The notes beneath the pieces are model-generated. The model saw nothing but the letters and a program-made list of their open reading frames with translations, did no database searches and had not been told where the DNA came from. From a bacterium UBP3_UBA3054 (GTDB lineage Bacteria > Auribacterota > UBA3054): a stretch of DNA of 19,625 nucleotides. Of this stretch, positions 8,692-15,838 are shown in pieces (position 1 is the first letter of the stretch; every line of letters begins with the position of its first letter). Made by a program: the position numbers and the translations under genes. The stretch is taken from positions 43,458 through 63,082 of the forward strand of contig DFCM01000094.1 in the NCBI GenBank assembly GCA_002366995.1, read 5' to 3'.

Positions 8692-9683
8692 AGTATCTTC
8701 CTTTGCTTTTCGCCCTCGTCCTTTTGGGCTGCGATGTACCGGAAACTCCCGCTGATCATGAGAAGGCGCTGACGAACCGCGTAATAGCGACCGTCAACGG
8801 CGTTCCATTGATGTCCGAGACGCTGGAGCTCTACATTGCCAACTGGGGCGAGGAATACGAGAAGCACAATCCTCCCGTGACCTATGAGCTCCTGAAAAAG
8901 ATGCGCGCGCAGAAACTCGAGCAGATGATCAACGAGGAGCTCGTAAAGCAGAGGATCAAGGAATCTCCTGTCGCCATCAGCGACGAAGAGATCAAAGCGC
9001 ACATCTCGAAAATGATCGACGACCTCGGCGGTTCCGACCAGTTCATCAACTTTCTTCAGGAAAGGGGATACGTGACCTTGGAGGAACTGGAAGCGGACGT
9101 AAAAGCTGACCTTGAAGCCCTGAAGGTCTTCACAAGGGACATGCATCTCACTCCGCCCACGGAAGAGCAGCTGAAGGAGACTTACGAGCTCTTGAAGGAC
9201 CATATGATCCTTCCGGAGCGCCTCTGGCTCTCGCATATCCAGGTCTCCCTCGACAAAAGGCTTCTGCCGGACGGCTCCAAGGAAGTTTACGCCGACGAAT
9301 ACCTGAATTACATCAAGGACCAGATAGACCACAAGTACATAACGTTCGCCAAGGCGGCCAGGGAATATTCCGAGTGCCGTTCCTCCCAGCACGACGGCAT
9401 GGTGGGCGAACTGAGAAAAGGGGACACCAACTCCGTTCCAAAGATCATTCATGACACCGCTTTTTCGCTGGCAATCTCCAATACGAGCGGCGTAGTAGTC
9501 TCTCCGCTTGGCGCGCATCTCCTTTACGTGACAAGAAAAGCGCCGGCCTACACCAATTCCTTCGAGGAATCGCGTACTGCGTTGACTGAGTTTCTCATTA
9601 AACAGGTCCTTGATCAGAACCGCGACAATTGGCTCCTCTTCCTAAGGAACAGGGCCGACATCCATTACGTGGAGATCCCCTGA
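8685..9683 (+). CDS. SurA/PpiC-type peptidyl-prolyl cis-trans isomerase lipoprotein
   Basis: A 332-residue predicted envelope foldase. Seen: a lipoprotein signal with lipobox LLGC (Cys16), a SurA-like helical N-terminal region (about 30-155) containing VNGVPLMSETLE and KLEQMINEELVKQR, and a parvulin domain (about 180-285) running from LSHIQVSL through FAKAAREYSEC, GGEL-like MVGELRKGD and AFSL to PLGAHLLYVTRK. A C-terminal helix follows. The family isomerises prolyl bonds and chaperones exported proteins. Some parvulin positions are altered (the usual GGdLG is HDGMVGEL), so it may be more chaperone than isomerase. Residue +2 after the lipidated Cys is Asp, which in E. coli favours inner-membrane retention; that rule may not hold here. 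GAGGAGG at 8674-8680 precedes the ATG. Placement downstream of secreted proteases suggests a role in their folding (inference). Confidence 0.88.
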   Translation: MVKYLPLLFALVLLGCDVPETPADHEKALTNRVIATVNGVPLMSETLELYIANWGEEYEKHNPPVTYELLKKMRAQKLEQMINEELVKQRIKESPVAISDEEIKAHISKMIDDLGGSDQFINFLQERGYVTLEELEADVKADLEALKVFTRDMHLTPPTEEQLKETYELLKDHMILPERLWLSHIQVSLDKRLLPDGSKEVYADEYLNYIKDQIDHKYITFAKAAREYSECRSSQHDGMVGELRKGDTNSVPKIIHDTAFSLAISNTSGVVVSPLGAHLLYVTRKAPAYTNSFEESRTALTEFLIKQVLDQNRDNWLLFLRNRADIHYVEIP

Positions 9684-9684
9684 T

Positions 9685-10632
9685 ATGCCAAGCGTCACAG
9701 TCGCCGTCATAACCCGCAACAGGAAGGAGCTCTTAAAAAAGTGCCTCGCTTCCGTGTTTTCTGGAACGCTCGTTCCCGACGAAGTGCGAGTCTATGACAA
9801 CGCCTCGACGGACGGCACGGCGGAGATGCTGAGAGAAGAATTCCCCGAGGTCAAAGTTATCGGGAATAAAGAGAATTTCGGCCTTTCTTTCTGCCATAAT
9901 CTGGCGCTCTCGGATTTCACGACGGACTCTCTGCTGCTTCTTGACGACGACAACATTGTCGCTCCCGACATGCTCGAGAAACTGCAGAGAAAGCTTTTCT
10001 CCGATCCGAAACTCGGCATCGTTCTTCCGCTTTTCATGAACGGCTACGATGATCCCAAGACCGTCTGTTTCTGCGGGGGAGAGACCTCGCTTTGGAGCGG
10101 CAGGAATCTTCTAAACGACAAAAATTTCTCCAAAGAGCGGGAAACTTATCCGACCTTCCGCGTGCCGAACGCCACGCTCATAAAAAAAGAAGCCGCCCAA
10201 GCGACAGGGCTAATGGACGACAGGCTTTTCTCTACCATGGCCGACGAGGACTACTGCCGCCGCATGGAAAAGCAGGGCTACAAGGCGATCTTCCTTCTTG
10301 ACGCAGTGACCGACCACATGCAGGAAGTGAAAAGATCCGACGCCAGAAGACTCGGCCTCACGAATCCTCTTCAGACCTACATCTTCGCCAGGAACAGAGC
10401 GGTCCTCATAAAGCGCTACGGATCAGCGCTCCAGTTTCTGGTTTTCTTCATTTTCTGGCAGCCGCTGTACCATCTCTATTACCTCTTCAACATGGCAAGG
10501 TACAAGGCGCCCGCCTCCTTTTTCAAAGCTTATCTGAAAGGAGTCTGGGCCAGTCTGGTTTTCGTCTTCACAGGCAGCCTTCCGCCTTTGACGGAGATCC
10601 TAAAAGCGTTTTCTCAGCCCGAAAACAATTAA
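9685..10632 (+). CDS. Family 2 glycosyltransferase (GT-A, rhamnosyltransferase-like)
   Basis: A 315-residue glycosyltransferase that should move a sugar from a nucleotide donor to an unknown acceptor on the cytoplasmic face of the membrane. Seen: the GT-A start TVAVITRNR (about 5-13), DNASTDGT (38-45), NKENFGLSFCHNLA near residue 61, the metal/nucleotide-binding LLLDDDN (84-90), and DEDYCRR (187-193), the equivalent of the catalytic ED motif in GT2 enzymes. A hydrophobic stretch (about 249-269) near the C-terminus, and perhaps a second at 286-298, would attach it to the membrane. The layout resembles enzymes of surface polysaccharide synthesis. It follows the PPIase gene by one base, with GGAG at 9671-9674. 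Its 3' end overlaps the convergent metallopeptidase gene by 33 bases. Confidence 0.92.
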   Translation: MPSVTVAVITRNRKELLKKCLASVFSGTLVPDEVRVYDNASTDGTAEMLREEFPEVKVIGNKENFGLSFCHNLALSDFTTDSLLLLDDDNIVAPDMLEKLQRKLFSDPKLGIVLPLFMNGYDDPKTVCFCGGETSLWSGRNLLNDKNFSKERETYPTFRVPNATLIKKEAAQATGLMDDRLFSTMADEDYCRRMEKQGYKAIFLLDAVTDHMQEVKRSDARRLGLTNPLQTYIFARNRAVLIKRYGSALQFLVFFIFWQPLYHLYYLFNMARYKAPASFFKAYLKGVWASLVFVFTGSLPPLTEILKAFSQPENN

Positions 10633-13600
10633 GCCGCAAAGCGCGAATATTAAACCCGGTTCCGGGACGAGGGTTATTTCTGCGCTCTTAGTGTAAGAGG
10701 GGACGAAGCTTTTGGAAAGCACCTGGGCGTAGACCGTGTACTGCCCTTCTTCCTCGGGAAGGGTGATGGCTTTTTCGGTATAGCTTTCCTCCCAGGCCGT
10801 CTTCTCAAGCTCTTCCTCGCTGAAAGCCCATCTTGTTCTTCTGGTGCCGTTGTCGGTAGTGAGGGTAAGCGTGACGTTCCTGTCCGTGGTCTCAGCCGCG
10901 CCGTCGTTCAGTTTGAGGCTCGTGATCTCCGCGGTGGTGAATTTGTTGGTGTAGGCGTAGACGATCACGTTGGTGCTATTCTGCATCATGCAGAGGTAAT
11001 TGAGGCGCAGAACGTCCAGGATGGTCCAGGGCAGGCCGGAGCAGCGCATGGTAAGCATGAAGCAGTTCTCGAAGATCTTGGAGTTGTCGTAGCGGCAGTT
11101 GGTCTCGAACTGCAATCCGCCCTTGTTGTAGGTCCGCCACCATTCGTATTTGTTGTTGGGGAAGGACATGTAGTAGCCAGAACCGCCGCCTCTGTGCATG
11201 GTGACGGGGATCTGGTCCAGCTCGCGTCCGTCCTCGTGGTAGACTCTCAGAACGATGCTGGTCGGAAGATATTCGAACATCCAGCCCGTGGAGTTGCAGT
11301 AGGCGTTGGAATACATTTCCGGGGGAGTCTTGCGGTAGACGCCGGCCTGGAGGTTGGCGGCCGCCGGGCCCACGCCGCAGAAGCAGTCGCCCCAGCCGTC
11401 GTAGCAGTAGCGCATGATGTCCTGCATTCCGGGGGGATCCATCCAGTTGCAGTGGTACCTTTCGCCGTTCACGGCGTTGTTCTCGGGGTCCATGTCGAAG
11501 CGGTAGGTGTCGGGCAGCTGCATGGAGTGGCCCGTCTCGTGGCAGAGGGCGCCATGTCCCGCCATGTCGAAGATGCCGGAGGCGAAGGTCTGGCCGATCC
11601 AGTAGTAGGGGGCGTTGTAGAAGGCGCCCATGGAGCCGCCCTCGTTGAAGAAGAGCTGCGTCGTGCAGTTGGTGCTGTCCGGCGCGTTGATGTTGGTGTA
11701 CTGGCTGGCCTGTCTTTTGAGATAGTCGACTCTGTAGCGGTCTATGATGCCGTAGGGCGCCAGGACGGTCTTGGCTCTGGCGTATTGGGCGTTCATGTAG
11801 TTTATGGTGTCGTTCATGTGGTCGTAGAAGGACTTCTTGGACGACTGGGTGTATTTGTCGAAAGTGGAGTCGACCACGATGACGCCGAAGGTCAGGGCGT
11901 CCATATAGACGTCCAGCACGTTGTTGCTGACGTTGTTGTCGACGTATCCCTCGGGGTAGCTGATGACGGCTCTTATGATGTTGGTAAGCGGCTTGGTGAA
12001 ATCGTAGACGTAAGTGTCCGGCATGGTCCAATGGAAGTTGTCCTGGTAGAGCTCCCTTATGATCCGGAAAGAGTTGGTGTGGGAGGCTTCCTTCTTCGTG
12101 TTGACGTACCAGTCCACGACCACGTCGATGGGGTCGTTGGTAAGGGAGGTGTTGCAGTAGATGTTGGCGGTCCAGGTCAGCCTGTCGCCGGGCTCGGGAC
12201 GGTAGGTGCTGCCGATGTCGTATTTGCCGATGCTGTATTTCGGCGTACGCTCAAGCCAGGCCAGTCCGAAATCCCAATCAGCGGCGACGATTATCTCCTT
12301 TACGTAAACGTCGGAGAGCATGAAGTCAGAGGAGAGGATCTGGAAATAGAGGCTCTGTTTTCCGTTTTTGTCCAGGAAGATCTCGATGTCATCGGAGATG
12401 TCCAGCCATTCCGCGGAGGAAAGGTCGCCTTCGGAATTGGCCCAGCGGATCTTCGCGGCGTTCTCAGGATAAGTCAGATGCAGAACGTTCTCATGAGTGT
12501 AGGTGATGTCGCTGCCGTCGCCTATTACGATGGAAGTTGGTTCGGCTACTTTGTAGGCCGTGTTGGTGAAATAGAAGTAAGCCGTGTCGGTCTGGCCCTT
12601 CAGGAACTCGTAGTTGAGCCTGAGGGAGTCGATGATCTTGTAGTTGGACTTGTCTTCGCCGGGCAGCTTGAAGATGAAGCTGTTGGCGTAAAGGTTGTTG
12701 TTGTCGTAGCTGTAAGAGGGCTTGAATTTGGCGCCTTGATCGTAGGTGAGTGTGTAACTAGGCCTGGTGTTGCCGAAGGCCAGTTCGTAGCCGCTGCCGG
12801 TGCCGCGGTAGATATCGATCGTCGCGCCGGAGATCTCGCGCCCGCCCTCGCCGAAAACTTTCACGCAGATGTTGGTCGGAAGAAGCGAGAACATCCAGCC
12901 TTTCTTGCCGTTGTGCATTTCCGGGGGATAGCGGCGCTGCTCGCCGGCGTGCAAGTTGATGGTGGCGCATTCCAGCTCCGTGAAGACGTCCTTTGTGCCG
13001 TTGTAGCAGTAGCGCATGATGTCTTCCTTGCCTTTGGGATCGGCCCAGTTGCAAGTGTAGGCTTCTCCGAAGACTTTGTTGTTGGCGGCCGGCATGTTGA
13101 AGCGGTAGGTGTCGGGGAAGCCGAAGGAGTGGCCGGTCTCGTGGCAAACCGCGCCGTGCCCCATGGTCGAAAAGACGCCGTTCCCGTTCCAAAGGAAGGT
13201 CTGCCCGATCCAGTCGTAGGGGTTGCCAAGGTATCCGCCGTAGTCGTCGCCTTCGCTGTAGCTGACCGTAGTGTAGTAATCCTCACAGCCCTCGAAGCGG
13301 GTGGGATCCTTGGCCACGTTCATCATTTCAACATGGTCGACTCTGTAGCGGTCGATGATGCCGTAGGGAGCCAGGGGGTAACTCATGGCGGCGTAGCGGC
13401 CGTTCATGAACTGGATGGTGTCCTCAAGGTTGTCGTAGAAAGATTTCGGGGAGCGTCCCTTGACTGTGTATTTCCAGAAAGTATTGGTATAGACCTTGAC
13501 CCTGAAGGTCATGGCGTCAAGAAAGATCTCTTTGGAATCGTTGGACCTGTTATTGTCCCTCGCGGAACCGGAATAGCTCATGGTAACGGAGAGCATGTTG

Positions 13601-13959
13601 GTCAAGGGCCTTGTGAAGTCGTAAGTATAGTTTTCCGGAACGGTCCAGGTGAAGGAGTCCTGGTAAATGCCAACGGCCTTGGAGAAGGTCTGGGTGTGAA
13701 CGGCCTCCAGCTTCGTGTTGACGATCCATTTGAGATAGGCGGTCACATCGCCGGTCTCGTCCTCGCTGTTGGAGTAGACGTTGGCGGTCCAGTGAAGCGT
13801 GTCGCCCGGGGCGGGGCGGTTCCAGGAGCCGTCCGCGTCCTTGGGGTTGGGGTACTTCTCAGTCCGCTCGATCCAGGCGATCCCCAGATCCCAGGCAGCC
13901 GAAGCTTGAAAACATATGGCAAGCGCGAAAATTGTGAGAAGCAGGCGTTTTTTCATCAT
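10600..13959 (-). CDS. Tandem-duplicated metzincin-like metallopeptidase with PEP-CTERM anchor
   Basis: A 1119-residue secreted protein. Signal peptide about 1-22 (ASAA), then module A (23-561), module B (562-about 1096) and a VPEP/hydrophobic/LRKRF tail (1098-1119). Each module has a CARDB-like beta domain (WDLGIAW..., PGDTLHWTANVY, DNN), then a conserved APYGIIDRYRV, WIGQTF, a zinc motif and a C-terminal beta region. Module A has HETGHSFGFPD (His273, Glu274, His277, Asp283) and Met315 in DIMRYCY; module B has HETGHSMQLPD (His807, Glu808, His811, Asp817) and Met849. HExxHxxGxxD plus a downstream Met-turn is the metzincin signature; HExGHxxGxPDxY also recalls M6 (immune inhibitor A) peptidases. 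I do not recognise the exact family. Its ATG overlaps the upstream gene's TGA (ATGA), with GAGGAAATAG upstream; a second ATG follows immediately. Metalloprotease function is inferred from the motifs. Confidence 0.85.
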   Translation of the reverse strand: MMKKRLLLTIFALAICFQASAAWDLGIAWIERTEKYPNPKDADGSWNRPAPGDTLHWTANVYSNSEDETGDVTAYLKWIVNTKLEAVHTQTFSKAVGIYQDSFTWTVPENYTYDFTRPLTNMLSVTMSYSGSARDNNRSNDSKEIFLDAMTFRVKVYTNTFWKYTVKGRSPKSFYDNLEDTIQFMNGRYAAMSYPLAPYGIIDRYRVDHVEMMNVAKDPTRFEGCEDYYTTVSYSEGDDYGGYLGNPYDWIGQTFLWNGNGVFSTMGHGAVCHETGHSFGFPDTYRFNMPAANNKVFGEAYTCNWADPKGKEDIMRYCYNGTKDVFTELECATINLHAGEQRRYPPEMHNGKKGWMFSLLPTNICVKVFGEGGREISGATIDIYRGTGSGYELAFGNTRPSYTLTYDQGAKFKPSYSYDNNNLYANSFIFKLPGEDKSNYKIIDSLRLNYEFLKGQTDTAYFYFTNTAYKVAEPTSIVIGDGSDITYTHENVLHLTYPENAAKIRWANSEGDLSSAEWLDISDDIEIFLDKNGKQSLYFQILSSDFMLSDVYVKEIIVAADWDFGLAWLERTPKYSIGKYDIGSTYRPEPGDRLTWTANIYCNTSLTNDPIDVVVDWYVNTKKEASHTNSFRIIRELYQDNFHWTMPDTYVYDFTKPLTNIIRAVISYPEGYVDNNVSNNVLDVYMDALTFGVIVVDSTFDKYTQSSKKSFYDHMNDTINYMNAQYARAKTVLAPYGIIDRYRVDYLKRQASQYTNINAPDSTNCTTQLFFNEGGSMGAFYNAPYYWIGQTFASGIFDMAGHGALCHETGHSMQLPDTYRFDMDPENNAVNGERYHCNWMDPPGMQDIMRYCYDGWGDCFCGVGPAAANLQAGVYRKTPPEMYSNAYCNSTGWMFEYLPTSIVLRVYHEDGRELDQIPVTMHRGGGSGYYMSFPNNKYEWWRTYNKGGLQFETNCRYDNSKIFENCFMLTMRCSGLPWTILDVLRLNYLCMMQNSTNVIVYAYTNKFTTAEITSLKLNDGAAETTDRNVTLTLTTDNGTRRTRWAFSEEELEKTAWEESYTEKAITLPEEEGQYTVYAQVLSKSFVPSYTKSAEITLVPEPGLIFALCGLIVFGLRKRF
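10603..10668 (-). other. PEP-CTERM sorting signal of the tandem metallopeptidase
   Basis: The terminal 22 residues are V-PEP-G, a hydrophobic helix with one Cys, and LRKRF. It matches the tails of the four S8 proteases, so the same exosortase probably handles both protease classes. Confidence 0.85.
10672..12276 (-). repeat. Second copy (module B) of the duplicated metallopeptidase module
   Basis: Module B repeats the layout of module A (12277-13893). WDFGLAWLERTPKY at residue 562 answers WDLGIAWIERTEKY at 23. The spacing from that Trp to the first zinc His is 245 residues in B and 250 in A, and the His-to-Met spacing is 42 in both. Identity is clearly protein-level and partial, so the duplication is old. 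Confidence 0.85.
12277..13893 (-). repeat. First copy (module A) of the duplicated metallopeptidase module
   Basis: Residues 23-561 form the first unit: CARDB-like domain, GIIDRYR segment, HETGHSFGFPD and a C-terminal beta region. It keeps the canonical Gly at the seventh zinc-motif position, which module B and the upstream paralog have changed to Gln. Confidence 0.85.
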
Positions 13960-15725
13960 TCTATTTCCTCAAAAGTTGCTTTCGTGATCCCGTTCGCGGG
14001 GCAGTTGAATTTGTAGATAGGCGTGGGGACGCAGTCCTTGGAGCGCGCTTGGAAGTAGAAGCCGAGCTCTTTTTCGTCCGACCTGACGTTGTGCAGAAAA
14101 TAAGAGTTGAAGGGGCTGAAGCCTTTTTTCTTCAAACCGGAAACAGTGGGGGAGATCCTCATGGAGGCGCCCTCGCTGTCGCTAAGATCTATCTTCCAGA
14201 CCGCCGTGTCGCCGCTTATGCGGCAGGCGAGTTTGGTGAGCGCTGTTTCGCGGTAATCGTTGGTGAAAGAAAAAGACTGAAGATACGTTTCGCCCTTGGC
14301 GTAACGGTAATTGAAACGCAGCTGATCCAGGACCAGCGACTTTCTTCCTTCGCCTTCGCCGACCGTTATGAAAAAGGTGTTGACGCCGTGCTTGCCCTTT
14401 TCGGCCTGGAACTTGGGATCGAAGCAGACGCCTCCTTCGGGATAGGCGAGTTCTTTCATCACTATGTTGGTAACGCCGATGAAGTATCCCCGGTCGGCGC
14501 AGCGGTAGATCCTGACTTTCGATCCTATGAGTTCCCGCCCGTTTTTGGAGTAGAGTTTGAAGCGCAGCCTTTTCGGCAGGTCGCTTATGAACCAGCCCTT
14601 GTATTCGCGGCCGTAAGCGTAAGCTTCCTCGGAGGGCTGTTTCCTTATGACGCCGGCCTGGCGGTTGGCTTCGTAAGCGGTAAGTTCGGAGAAGTGGGAA
14701 TAGGGCGTGTAGCTGTCCCGCATCATGCAGCGCTTGCCAGGGGTGTCCATCCAGGCGCAGGGGATCTCTTCGCCGGTCACGTCGTTCAATTCCGGGCGGA
14801 TGTTGAAGATGTAGGTGTCCGGGATCTGGAGCGAGTGGCCGAACTCATGGCAGAGCGCGCCGTAGCCCATATCGGAGAAGATCCCGTGGCCGTTCCACCA
14901 GAAGTTCATGCCGATCCAGTACCAGTCGAAACCCCTGTAATTGCCAAGGGGCCCCTGATCGTTGTAGATGACCGTCGTGGCAACGTCGGGATCTCCGGTG
15001 TAGCGCTTTTCTAAGAAATCCTCGTCCACGAAATAAAGCTTCTCCACCCTGATCCTGTCTATGATGCCGTAGGGCGACATGGGATAGACCGCCGCGGCGA
15101 AGCGCTTGTTGATCCACTCGAAGCAGTCGTTCATGCGGTCGAAGAAAGAGAGCTTCTCCGGGTCGGTGTAGCGCCGGAAGGTGTCGCGGAGAATGGGCAC
15201 GCTGATTGGCAGCGCGTCCATGTAAACGCGAAGGCAATCGTTGGAGGGATTGCGGTCGACGAGCCCGCTTGGCGGAATGATCACAGCTACGAGAGTGTTG
15301 GTCAAGGGTTTGGTGAAATCGTAACGGTAATCACAGGGAACGGTCCAGCTGAAGCGGGATTCGTAAAAATCCTTTTCCTGGCCTTTTTCGATTTTCGTCT
15401 CGGCGCAGGTCTTTGTGTTCACGATCCACCGGACGGAAAAATCCTTAAGGTCGGGAAGCGTTCCGCCGTTCTGGTAGAGATGCGCGGTCCAGGTCAAGGA
15501 GTCTCCCGGCTTGGGACGGTTCGAGCTGCCTATGCTGCGCATTTGATTGGGATATCTGGGGCTTCTTTCCAGATACACTACGCCGAGGTCCCAGGCCTCA
15601 TGTCCTTCCTCGATCCCGTATCCCCAGCCGATGTCCTTGGCGTTGCCAAAATTCGTAGTACCGTCTTCGCCGAGGGCGGAGAAGGTCAAGAGCAGAAAGG
15701 TGGAGAGAAGCAAGATCCTTAGCAT
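13956..15725 (-). CDS. Single-module metzincin-like metallopeptidase, secreted, no PEP-CTERM
   Basis: A 589-residue paralog of each half of the downstream protein. Seen: a signal peptide (about 1-19), a short Gly-rich linker, the CARDB-like start WDLGVVYLERSPRY (Trp45), PGDSLTWTAHLY, SPYGIIDRIRV, WIGMNF, the zinc motif HEFGHSLQIPD (His293, Glu294, His297, Asp303), and Met335 in CMMRDSY, 42 residues after His293 as in both downstream modules. Cys292 and Cys323 match the conserved pair. The protein ends in FEEIE with no PEP-CTERM tail, so it should be periplasmic or released, unlike its anchored partner. Gln replaces the metzincin Gly in the zinc motif. It is the first gene of a two-gene operon, joined to the next by an ATGA overlap. 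Proteolytic function is inferred from the motif; the family is not one I can name. Confidence 0.83.
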   Translation of the reverse strand: MLRILLLSTFLLLTFSALGEDGTTNFGNAKDIGWGYGIEEGHEAWDLGVVYLERSPRYPNQMRSIGSSNRPKPGDSLTWTAHLYQNGGTLPDLKDFSVRWIVNTKTCAETKIEKGQEKDFYESRFSWTVPCDYRYDFTKPLTNTLVAVIIPPSGLVDRNPSNDCLRVYMDALPISVPILRDTFRRYTDPEKLSFFDRMNDCFEWINKRFAAAVYPMSPYGIIDRIRVEKLYFVDEDFLEKRYTGDPDVATTVIYNDQGPLGNYRGFDWYWIGMNFWWNGHGIFSDMGYGALCHEFGHSLQIPDTYIFNIRPELNDVTGEEIPCAWMDTPGKRCMMRDSYTPYSHFSELTAYEANRQAGVIRKQPSEEAYAYGREYKGWFISDLPKRLRFKLYSKNGRELIGSKVRIYRCADRGYFIGVTNIVMKELAYPEGGVCFDPKFQAEKGKHGVNTFFITVGEGEGRKSLVLDQLRFNYRYAKGETYLQSFSFTNDYRETALTKLACRISGDTAVWKIDLSDSEGASMRISPTVSGLKKKGFSPFNSYFLHNVRSDEKELGFYFQARSKDCVPTPIYKFNCPANGITKATFEEIE

Positions 15726-15838
15726 ATGAGAAGTCCCGATGTTAAATTTCTATTATCATTTTATCTAAATACAGGCATTAACTCCATGCGAAATGGAAGC
15801 CATCAAAAAATGCGCCGGCTTTTTGGTAAAATCTAGGT
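15726..15838. promoter_or_regulatory. AT-rich divergent promoter region
   Basis: This 113-base gap separates the minus-strand metallopeptidase operon from the plus-strand obg operon, so both should start transcription here. On the plus strand TAAAAT (15827-15832) is a good -10 but lies only six bases before the ATG at 15839 and has no obvious -35. On the minus strand the TAAAAT/GATAAT run (about 15752-15764) is a possible -10, again without a clear -35. A weak AAGCC/GGCTT inverted pair (15797-15801, 15817-15821) is also present. Confidence 0.4.

Noticed and set aside
8574..9518. A 314-codon minus-strand open frame opposite the PPIase gene
   Set aside because: The plus strand codes a lipoprotein with a clear parvulin domain and a good ribosome binding site; the antisense frame shows no family features.
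10655..10666. Palindrome CCCGGTTCCGGG as a terminator or operator
   Set aside because: It lies inside the minus-strand coding sequence and is produced by the Pro-Glu-Pro codons of the PEP-CTERM motif; there is no T-run and the loop is minimal.
11194..14016. A 940-codon open frame on the plus strand opposite the metallopeptidase genes
   Set aside because: It spans two minus-strand genes and its translation is Val/Gly/Asp-rich low-complexity antisense. The minus strand has signal peptides, three HExxH motifs, an ATGA junction and a PEP-CTERM tail.
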